Of a stretch of 29,768 nt of DNA, positions 16,248 to 22,085 are shown piece by piece (position 1 is the first letter of the stretch; the number at the start of each line of letters is the position of its first letter). Origin of the DNA: Coriobacteriaceae bacterium. GTDB lineage: Bacteria; Actinomycetota; Coriobacteriia; Anaerosomatales; SLCP01. The stretch covers positions 1-29,768 of the forward strand of contig PWVH01000089.1 in NCBI GenBank assembly GCA_003563465.1, read 5' to 3'. The notes below the pieces were generated by a model. The model did no database searches and was not told the DNA's origin. It saw nothing but the letters and a program-made list of their open reading frames with translations. The position numbers were made by a program, and so were the translations under genes.

Positions 16248-16579
16248 CTTCTCTGCTTCTCGGTTTCGCGAGACCTAAGCTCCAAACACCCCTTGCCGCT
16301 GGCTTGGGGTGCGCCCTCGGCGGCCGCGGCGAGTTCGCGCATCTGGCTGCCAAGCTCGTCGATGCGATCCGTCTGAATCCTGCAGTGCTGCCAGCGGCCG
16401 ACACGACGCGTGCGAACGAGACCCGCTTCGCGCAGGCGCTTCACATGATGTGACACGAGAGCTTCGGAGATACCGAGCGCCTCAGCTAGCTCGCAGGAGC
16501 ACAACTCACCGCGAGCTAGCTCTCGGATGATTGCGAGACGATTGTCGTCTGCAAGTGCCTTCAAGGCGTTAGTGTCCAT
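16244..16579 (-). CDS. arsR: ArsR-family arsenite-responsive repressor
   Basis: The 111-residue winged-helix protein has the metal-binding motif ELCSCEL (C27 and C29) of classic ArsR, at the start of the DNA-recognition helix-turn-helix LAEALGISEALVSHHVKRLREAGLV (31-55). Extra Cys residues occur at 66 and 98. Arsenite binding to the thiols should release the repressor from its operator. The start is ATG 16579: the upstream open frame encodes sequence lying across the promoter. No ribosome site precedes the ATG, and the promoter predicts transcription starting at or next to the A of the start codon, so the message looks leaderless. It overlaps acr3 by four bases. Confidence 0.93.
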   Translation of the reverse strand: MDTNALKALADDNRLAIIRELARGELCSCELAEALGISEALVSHHVKRLREAGLVRTRRVGRWQHCRIQTDRIDELGSQMRELAAAAEGAPQASGKGCLELRSRETEKQRR

Positions 16580-16585
16580 GTGCGG

Positions 16586-16615
16586 ACGATACTCAAACCG
16601 CTGTTTGTATGTCAA
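16586..16615 (-). promoter_or_regulatory. Promoter of arsR-acr3-usp, leaderless
   Basis: On the minus strand a perfect TTGACA -35 box (16610-16615) is followed after 18 bases by TATCGT (16586-16591). The expected transcription start, about seven bases beyond the -10 box, coincides with the A of the arsR ATG at 16579. Confidence 0.75.
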
Positions 16616-16627
16616 GCGGTTGTTTGA
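16593..16627. promoter_or_regulatory. Probable ArsR operator, two TCAA/TTGA dyad boxes
   Basis: Two 16-base boxes of similar sequence lie across the arsR promoter. The first (16612-16627) is TCAA, eight bases, TTGA on both strands; the second (16593-16608) has the same layout with one changed end base (TTTGT). Starts are 19 bases apart, about two helical turns, so two dimers could bind on the same face, covering the -35 box and spacer. Assignment to ArsR is inferred from position. Confidence 0.55.
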
Positions 16628-16726
16628 TTGATTGCCACGATGCACAGAAGGGCGCCCCGTTGGAACCTCCCTTCGCAAAGCCCTCTTCACGGCTGGCGTA
16701 GTATTGGGTGAAGAAGGAGGAGGGCC

Positions 16727-17212
16727 TTGGGCCCGCGAGAATCGGAGCCTTTCATGCGTGATGCATCGCTAGCCGGCGGCATTACCGCAGGTCTTGTGGG
16801 CTGGGTGATCGCGCCTCTGGTGGCAGCCGGGCTGTACGCCCTGACCGAAGGCGTGGGAAACGGTATCGCACTTCCTCTGGTCGCCCTCGTGACGGCGATC
16901 CTATACCCGGTCTCCCTGCCGTTTCTTATCGTTACCTTCGTGCGTCGCGCCAGACTATCGACCCTGCCACCGTCGAGCGTGTGGCTCGGAGCCGCGCTCG
17001 CCGGGTTAGCGCATCCGGTGCTCGTTGTCGGAGTCGTGGCTGCACTCGACCGGCTCGCTGCGAGCACAACGGGCATCGGTCCGGCCCCAAGGTTGATCGT
17101 CCTCGGTCTCGTGATCGCTACTGCTGGAATGCTCGTCTCGCGCGTCGCCCTATGGATGACTACGACGATCACAAAGCGCAGGAGCGAACCGCTTGCAGGA
17201 GACGATGACTAG
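16727..17212 (+). CDS. Small four-helix membrane protein, unknown function
   Basis: The 161-residue protein has about four hydrophobic segments (near residues 14-40, 45-72, 84-108 and 120-146) and short polar ends, so it is an inner-membrane protein; I do not recognise the family. The start is uncertain. TTG 16727 has a perfect AAGGAGG six bases upstream, and I chose it; ATG 16754, nine codons in, has only GGAG but would give a cleaner N-terminus (MRDASLAGG). It lies divergently next to the arsenic operon with 147 bases between and on the opposite strand from the following tRNA. No operon partner is evident. Confidence 0.7.
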   Translation: MGPRESEPFMRDASLAGGITAGLVGWVIAPLVAAGLYALTEGVGNGIALPLVALVTAILYPVSLPFLIVTFVRRARLSTLPPSSVWLGAALAGLAHPVLVVGVVAALDRLAASTTGIGPAPRLIVLGLVIATAGMLVSRVALWMTTTITKRRSEPLAGDDD

Positions 17213-17396
17213 ACCTGCGTCCCCTGCGTCCGCGAACCGGACGGAGCTTGTCTCGACATCTGTGCTCTAGAGGGCGGCCGCGCCGACCGAGGTTCGGGTG
17301 TCGAGCGAGGCTCTGGTCCGAGCCAAGGAAACGAATCGATACTCAGCCGAGCAGGCAAGAGGCCGGGCACTTCGGCCCGACCCTTGAGTCATTCGA

Positions 17397-17472
17397 TGGT
17401 GGCCAGAGACGGACTTGAACCGCCGACACGGGGATTTTCAGTCCCCTGCTCTACCAACTGAGCTACCTGGCC
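17397..17472 (-). tRNA. tRNA-Phe (anticodon GAA), CCA encoded
   Basis: The 76-base gene starts GGCCAGGTAGCTCAG and folds into a standard cloverleaf. The acceptor arm pairs GGCCAGG with TCTGGCC, including a terminal G-T pair. The anticodon stem GGGGA/TCCCC has a CTGAAAA loop with anticodon GAA. The T loop is TTCAAGT. Discriminator A and the CCA end are encoded. A GC-rich hairpin follows (about 17368-17385) but has no T-run. Confidence 0.95.
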
Positions 17473-17488
17473 TTGCGAGTGCTCGAAC

Positions 17489-17517
17489 ATGGTACCCAGG
17501 TCACCAGTGAGGGTCAA
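17489..17517 (-). promoter_or_regulatory. Promoter of tRNA-Phe
   Basis: On the minus strand TTGACC (17512-17517) and TACCAT (17489-17494) are 17 bases apart. Transcription should begin near 17482, about ten bases before the mature tRNA 5' end. Confidence 0.6.
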
Positions 17518-17585
17518 GACGACAAGAGGCCGCAAGAAGACCTAATCGCACGGCTCACCGAGAAGCTATCGGCCAGAAATCCGGC

Positions 17586-18671
17586 TCACTGCATCTGACG
17601 CAGATAAGGATACGGATTGACCGGTCCTCGGCCGGGAATGTGGATTTCAAAATGAAGGTGGGGGGCGCTCGCGCTCGCGTTGCCCGAGTAGCCCACCGTA
17701 CCAATGGTCTGGCCAGCACTGACACGCCCCGAGCCGACGGTGATGCTGTTCAGGTGCATGTAGTAAAACGTCCAACCGTTGTCTGCGTTTAGACGGATGT
17801 AGAGACCGCTCTTGGCCCCGTTGCCCTGGCTGACCGAGCCCGAGAGTGTGGCCACCACCGGGGTTCCGGTTGCGGCCATGATGTCGGTGCCTATGTGACG
17901 GCGACGTCCACCGTCACGGGAAGCTCCCCAAGTGTCGCTGTAGTAATGAGGTCCGGCGACGGGGAAGACCATGCCGTTCGGGCCCGGCACCATAGAGCCT
18001 GCACGTGAGGATGTCGACGTCACGGCGGGCCGGCTCGCAGATGCTGCGGCACGCTGTCTGGCCTCTTCCTCGCGCCGGGCCGCCTCGGCCAGCTCGCGCT
18101 GCACGCGATCGTACTCGGCCTGCTTGCCGCGGAGCCTCTCCTGAAGCTTGTCGCGCTCGGACTTGAGCTTCTCGACTTTCTTGGCACGATCGGCCTGCTC
18201 AATCTCGAGCCGCTCGCGATCCTCGCGCAACTCTACGAGCAGACCTTCGACGTGATCTATGACCGCGACATCGGTATTGGCGATCCTAGCCGCATAGTCC
18301 AGCCGGGTCACCAGATCGGCGAAATCCTGCGCGCCGAGCAAGAAAGTCATCAGGCCTAGATCGTCAGAACGATACCAGGCCTCCATGCGACCCTGAAGGA
18401 GCTCTTGGGCCTCGTCGAGCTCGGCTTCGTTCTGGGTGATTCGGGCCTGAGTGTCCTCGATGGCCTTTTCGGTCTCGTCGAGTGCCCAGAACGCCTTGTC
18501 GAAAGCCGCGCCGGCACGCTTGAAGTCGTCGTTGATCTTGTTGAGTTCCGCTCGCAGCTGCTCGACCTTGCTCTTGCTGGCCGTAGCCTGAGTCGGCAAG
18601 ACAAGCGTCACGGCAACCAGCACCGTAACGGCCACGACAAGGGAGCGTATCAAGGGAGACGATCCGGTCAT
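17586..18671 (-). CDS. Coiled-coil M23 family peptidase (murein hydrolase or activator)
   Basis: The 361-residue protein has a signal peptide (hydrophobic core about 9-26, Ala-x-Ala-type end TQATA at 27-31), a long coiled-coil region (about 33-205, rich in E, K, R and Q) and a C-terminal M23/LytM domain (about 235-355). The zinc residues are in place: H259 and D263 in HIGTD, H340 in HLHF, and the catalytic-type H306 in YYMHLN. It probably acts in the envelope as a glycyl-type endopeptidase on peptidoglycan, or like EnvC/NlpD family regulators. With all zinc residues kept, an active enzyme is likelier. I chose ATG 18671, which gives the cleanest signal peptide and has GGTGAT upstream; ATG 18719 is an alternative. 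It is followed by tRNA-Phe. Confidence 0.9.
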   Translation of the reverse strand: MTGSSPLIRSLVVAVTVLVAVTLVLPTQATASKSKVEQLRAELNKINDDFKRAGAAFDKAFWALDETEKAIEDTQARITQNEAELDEAQELLQGRMEAWYRSDDLGLMTFLLGAQDFADLVTRLDYAARIANTDVAVIDHVEGLLVELREDRERLEIEQADRAKKVEKLKSERDKLQERLRGKQAEYDRVQRELAEAARREEEARQRAAASASRPAVTSTSSRAGSMVPGPNGMVFPVAGPHYYSDTWGASRDGGRRRHIGTDIMAATGTPVVATLSGSVSQGNGAKSGLYIRLNADNGWTFYYMHLNSITVGSGRVSAGQTIGTVGYSGNASASAPHLHFEIHIPGRGPVNPYPYLRQMQ

Positions 18672-18748
18672 TATCACCCGGTCCGGGTCGGGGACACGTG
18701 ACGGGCGGTCCTCCGGCATACCCGCCACTGATGCATTCTCAACCGCTG

Positions 18749-18757
18749 AGTATAGCA
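18749..18757 (-). promoter_or_regulatory. Extended -10 promoter of the M23 peptidase gene
   Basis: The minus strand reads TGCTATACT, an extended -10 box (TGn before TATACT, -10 at 18749-18754) with no clear -35 box. It would start transcription near 18742, about 70 bases before ATG 18671. Confidence 0.45.
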
Positions 18758-18824
18758 CGCAGCGCCCCAAGATGGTCTTCCGTCCGTGCGGCAACGCACA
18801 TGGACACCCCTCTGACCCGGCGCT

Positions 18825-20447
18825 TCACTCCACCACGCCGAGGCAATACAGATACCCGTCACGAGACCCGATGTAGATGCGTCCGTTCCAGACGATCGGG
18901 GTCGACTCGAAGGATCCGCCACCTGCGAACGAAGCGATCTCTTCTACGCTCACCAGGTACCATTCACCGTCGCGCCCCCGCAGCAGAACCCCTTCGGCCT
19001 CGCTGCCTTCCTCGGCGAGTCTGTAGTTCACCGAGAAGACACGGACGTGGTTGTCGTAGCCGGCGGTCACGATGAAGTCATCCACCATGACCGGAGTAGA
19101 GATGGCCGAGCCGATGTGATGGCGATAGACGAGTGTCGGCCTCGGCAGATCGGGCTCGTTGTTCGGTCCGTTCGCGGTCCCGTCGACGATGTCCTGGGAG
19201 ATGACGTAGAGATATCCGTCGACCGAGTTGAAAGCGGCGAGGGGTGGACGCCTGCGCTCGATGTCGTATGCATCGTTGACGGCCACCGAGCCGATCACTC
19301 CTCCTTCCCATTCGGCGATTCCGCGGTCTTCGGTCGGGAAGTACCAAACCACGGCCTCGGCCGGCGGCTTGGTTGGATCGAGCTTGAAGACCCCTCCGCT
19401 ACCAGGGATGTACTGCTTCTCGACGGGGACGAGCAGATGCCCGTCGGTCGTCGGAATCACCGTGCCGTCCAAGTCAGAACCGATGTAGAAGTCCCAAACG
19501 ATGCTCAAGTCCTCAAGGTCGAGGCCGTAGACGTGCCCAGAGCCTGCCGCGATGTATAGAGTCCTGCCGAGGATGGCCGGAGAGGACTCCAGGACCAGAT
19601 TGCCGCCATGTCGCACGATGTCGCGATCGGTGTAGAGGACTGGTGACTGAGCGATGATCTTGGGTCTACGGTGCCCGTTCCATTCGACGGTGGCAGTCGG
19701 CTCGAGCGCGTAGACGTAGGCGGACTCCACAGCTACGTATAGCCGCCCGTGAACGAGAAGCGAACTAGCATCGGCATCCTGACTGTAGGAGCGGGTCCTG
19801 GGCACAGGCAGGCGCCACAACTCCTCTCCGTTTGCGTACGAGACCCCACGCACCGGCGCTATCTGCGGCGAGCCCAGCGGCAATCCTACCCCGCGCCGCG
19901 AGCCTGCCATCACGATGTAGCTCGACGGGTCGTTCTCCGTCCAAGGAGGAACGAAGACGGTGTTGGTGCCTTTGATGACGTCAGGGAACTTGTAGGTCCA
20001 CACGGTCTCGCCCGTCTCGGCGTCGATCTTTCGCAGGTTGTGGTCGTATCCTCCGATGAGCAGGTAGTCCCGCCCGCCCTCTCTGACCACTGTGGGCTGA
20101 CCCGTCCAGCCGGTTCCCGACCACGTGACAAGCGTGCCCCCTGCGCCTCCGGTCTGCCCGCTTCCTATGTGCGCTCTCCAGATGAGGTCGAGCCGCTCGG
20201 GAACAGGACCGCGGCCGTAGGTGCGTCTGTGGGCGTCACCGAGGAAGGTGGCGATCTTGATGCCGTCGGCTTCGATATCTGCTGCAGAAGGAGGTTCGGG
20301 CCCAAGAGGTGGCCGAGCAGGAGCGACAGGCTCCTCCTCGGCAGGCGATCCGTCGAGAGACGCATCCACAGCCGACCGCTCCGGTAGCGAACACCCGGCA
20401 GCCAACACGATTGCTGTCACCATGAGCGCTGCGAGAGCCCTGCGCAA
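18825..20447 (-). CDS. PQQ/YWTD-like beta-propeller lipoprotein
   Basis: The 540-residue protein is an exported lipoprotein with a beta-propeller. Its N-terminus, MRRALAALMVTAIVLAAGC, is a textbook lipoprotein signal with lipobox LAAGC and acylated C19. A proline-rich, Glu-rich linker (about 20-50) follows, then propeller blades containing repeated PQQ-type strands such as GRLYVAVESAYVYALE, GRTLYIAAGSGHVYGLD, DGYLYVISQD and GRIYIGSRDGYLYCLG. The protein could bind a partner or ligand outside the membrane; no catalytic residues are evident. The start is inferred as TTG 20447: GAGGAGG lies four bases upstream, and ATG options further upstream have no ribosome site. A much longer open frame upstream is non-coding by similarity. 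Close to the M23 gene but separated by 153 bases. Confidence 0.85.
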   Translation of the reverse strand: MRRALAALMVTAIVLAAGCSLPERSAVDASLDGSPAEEEPVAPARPPLGPEPPSAADIEADGIKIATFLGDAHRRTYGRGPVPERLDLIWRAHIGSGQTGGAGGTLVTWSGTGWTGQPTVVREGGRDYLLIGGYDHNLRKIDAETGETVWTYKFPDVIKGTNTVFVPPWTENDPSSYIVMAGSRRGVGLPLGSPQIAPVRGVSYANGEELWRLPVPRTRSYSQDADASSLLVHGRLYVAVESAYVYALEPTATVEWNGHRRPKIIAQSPVLYTDRDIVRHGGNLVLESSPAILGRTLYIAAGSGHVYGLDLEDLSIVWDFYIGSDLDGTVIPTTDGHLLVPVEKQYIPGSGGVFKLDPTKPPAEAVVWYFPTEDRGIAEWEGGVIGSVAVNDAYDIERRRPPLAAFNSVDGYLYVISQDIVDGTANGPNNEPDLPRPTLVYRHHIGSAISTPVMVDDFIVTAGYDNHVRVFSVNYRLAEEGSEAEGVLLRGRDGEWYLVSVEEIASFAGGGSFESTPIVWNGRIYIGSRDGYLYCLGVVE

Positions 20448-20491
20448 GCTGCCTCCTCGGCGCGTTCGGCAAACTAGACGCCGAAATCGAC

Positions 20492-20515
20492 TGCCGGGAG
20501 ACAGGAATCCCGGCA
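20492..20515 (-). other. Leader hairpin upstream of the propeller lipoprotein
   Basis: Arms TGCCGGGA and TCCCGGCA (eight base pairs) enclose an eight-base loop, in the region between the cytochrome terminator and the lipoprotein start. No T-run follows within eight bases, so it is not a convincing terminator. It may be a leader element; no promoter with clear boxes was found nearby. Confidence 0.35.
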
Positions 20516-20603
20516 CAGCCTCATTGTCTACCATGCGAATACGTGCGTCCATGCGCGCCTTCGCAGACGGCACGGAGTGATTCGGCCCCGTCCGATAAGC
20601 GAA

Positions 20604-20628
20604 ACGCCGGGCTCTTGGAGCCCGGCGT
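20604..20628 (-). terminator. Intrinsic terminator after the b-type cytochrome gene
   Basis: A perfect 11-base-pair GC-rich stem (20604-20614 with 20618-20628) closes a three-base loop. On the minus strand it is followed by TTTCGCTTATC, a short T-rich run, placed 40 bases after the cytochrome stop codon. Confidence 0.75.
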
Positions 20629-20667
20629 CGAGTTGCGGCAAGCCTCACCAGCTGTGAGCAATCGCGT

Positions 20668-21504
20668 CTAGTACGTCGGAGCCTTCTCGGGCATCGGATG
20701 ATGATGCTCCGAGCCGCCCTCGTCGTGGTGATGCCCGTCCTTGATCTCGAGCGGCTTGATTCCAAAGAAGTCGAGCGTGCACGGGATGTCCACCATGACC
20801 GACAGATAGACGTGCGCCGTCAGCATGATGATGAAGAGCCAGTTGAGGACGTAGTGAATCATGCGTGCCCACCAGCCCGCGAGGTCCGTGCTGCCCAGTA
20901 GCGCCCCGAGCCACCAGCCCACCAGTATGTCGCGCGGACTATATCCGAAGATGAACGGATTCGTGACGAGTGCGAACCCCGTGAAAGCCTGGATGATCAT
21001 GAAGTAGAAGAAGAGCTGGTAGACCATCTTCTGCATGACGTTGTATTTGGCGACGTGTGGCTTGTCGTCACTCAAGAACGCATAGAACTTGACCACGCCA
21101 ATCAGGCTGGCTATGTCCTTGCGGCCGATTGCGAACTCTCGCCAGTCCCTGGCCCTCGACAGGAACGCGTACCAGACGCGCCAGACCAAGACGACGGTGA
21201 CTATGATCATCGCAACGTAGTGGATGTAGCGCATGGGAGTGCGTCCACCGTCGAAGAAAGGGAAACGTATGTACATGCCGCTAAGTATCAGGAGAAGGAT
21301 GCACACCATGTGGACGAAGTGCAGCACCTTGGGCATGGCGGGAATCAGGTGGTCGTGTTCCGGCCACTGGCCTTCGAAGAACTTCTTGCGGAACCGCCCC
21401 GTGATGATGTCGAATGCGAAGTGCAACGCGAGCACCGCGACAACCACGATCCAGAGCGCCGTGAACACGACATCCATCCAAACGTTAAGACTCACAAGAT
21501 CCAT
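20668..21504 (-). CDS. Orphan b-type cytochrome, hydrogenase/formate-dehydrogenase type
   Basis: The 278-residue integral membrane protein resembles HyaC/FdnI-type b-type cytochromes, which pass electrons from a periplasmic or membrane-facing oxidoreductase to quinone. About four to five membrane segments lie near 12-34, 57-78, 91-113, 158-181 and 217-236. Candidate haem ligands are H62/H65 (KVLHFVHM), H95 (YIHYVAM), H217 (MIHYVLNW) and H231 (TAHVYLS). The C-terminus carries a His-rich tail (DGHHHDEGG, then EHHHPMPEK). No hydrogenase, formate dehydrogenase or iron-sulfur subunit gene is adjacent, so the partner is unknown. Start ATG 21504 has GGGGGTGA upstream. A strong terminator follows, so it is a single-gene unit. 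Confidence 0.83.
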   Translation of the reverse strand: MDLVSLNVWMDVVFTALWIVVVAVLALHFAFDIITGRFRKKFFEGQWPEHDHLIPAMPKVLHFVHMVCILLLILSGMYIRFPFFDGGRTPMRYIHYVAMIIVTVVLVWRVWYAFLSRARDWREFAIGRKDIASLIGVVKFYAFLSDDKPHVAKYNVMQKMVYQLFFYFMIIQAFTGFALVTNPFIFGYSPRDILVGWWLGALLGSTDLAGWWARMIHYVLNWLFIIMLTAHVYLSVMVDIPCTLDFFGIKPLEIKDGHHHDEGGSEHHHPMPEKAPTY

Positions 21505-21823
21505 TCACACTCACCCCCGAGCATAGGCGAGACCGCCGCCCCCGTTCGAAAGCAACGGAGTCCCATCTCAAGTGATGGGCGCAACCCACGAGTGCCCGAC
21601 GGCCAGACACGTTTCTCACTGGCATCTGTCCGGCGACAGGCACTCACAAGGAATCCGCCTTGCGGTCCAGGACTCTTTATCGCATAGAGTGCCATTGATG
21701 CGACATAATGTCACGCGTCTTTGCTGTGACGACAATCACCGAAGACATCGCGCTGTCGCTGCATCCCGCTGAAAAACACAGCAAGCCGGAAGGCCGATTG
21801 GCCCCCGAACTGCGTATATTCAA

Positions 21824-21850
21824 TGGCGGGAGTGACGGGGCTCGAACCCG
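21824..21850 (-). pseudogene. tRNA 3' half-like sequence (T arm, acceptor strand, CCA)
   Basis: On the minus strand, GCGGG, a TTCGAGC loop and CCCGT form a canonical T arm, followed by a seven-base acceptor strand CACTCCC, discriminator G and CCA. A G discriminator before CCA is typical of tRNA-Ser and tRNA-Sec. The matching 5' strand GGGAGTG is not found within 120 bases upstream, and no good anticodon arm can be placed, although a TTCGAAA loop with four of five possible stem pairs (21873-21889) could be a decayed Ser-CGA anticodon arm. A degraded tRNA gene or an integration-site remnant is more likely than a working gene, but a divergent tRNA cannot be excluded without a covariance search. 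Confidence 0.35.
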
Positions 21851-22010
21851 CGAGCTCCGGAGTAGCGAGACCAGAGGTTTCGAACCCTTCTCTTCCCGCA
21901 GTGGGTGAGAGAGCCGGCTACCGCACCTTGATGCTGCCCGAATAGTCGACGCATCTCGGAATCCTCTGCCTGGAGAGGACTGGTAACCTACTCTTGTCGG
22001 ATGATTTGCC

Positions 22011-22030
22011 GATACTCATTGATGAGTATC
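22011..22030. promoter_or_regulatory. Perfect 20-base palindrome upstream of the amidase gene
   Basis: GATACTCAT and ATGAGTATC form perfect nine-base arms around two bases. It sits 56 bases before the amidase ATG. A possible TATCAT -10 box (22026-22031) overlaps the right arm, with TTTGCC 16 bases upstream, so a bound regulator could block transcription. The regulator is unknown. Confidence 0.5.
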
Positions 22031-22085
22031 ATCACAGCTGTCCGAGTCGATCGACCCTGGAGTGCAAGATGATGGAGCAGCGAGC

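Larger units (their letters stand above)
21505..22085. other. Gene-poor divergent region with tRNA-like fragment and palindrome
   Basis: This 581-base stretch between the divergent cytochrome and amidase genes holds no convincing protein gene; short open frames here have no ribosome sites or recognisable domains. The tRNA 3'-half-like sequence (21824-21850) and the 20-base palindrome (22011-22030) are listed separately. A GACAT/ATGTC dyad also occurs at about 21701-21711. I see no confident promoter for either flanking gene. Confidence 0.6.

Noticed and set aside
17368..17385. GC-rich hairpin after tRNA-Phe as a terminator
   Set aside because: The stem is only about five perfect pairs and no T-run follows on the minus strand.
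20448..20765. Extended N-terminus (about 106 residues) for the propeller lipoprotein
   Set aside because: It crosses the cytochrome gene's terminator and gene end, and gives a signal sequence buried in the middle of the protein. The TTG start at 20447 fits the ribosome site and the lipobox.
21708..21908. Plus-strand open frame over the tRNA-like sequence
   Set aside because: Its translation is the type that arises from reading across a tRNA on the opposite strand; no ribosome site or domain is seen.
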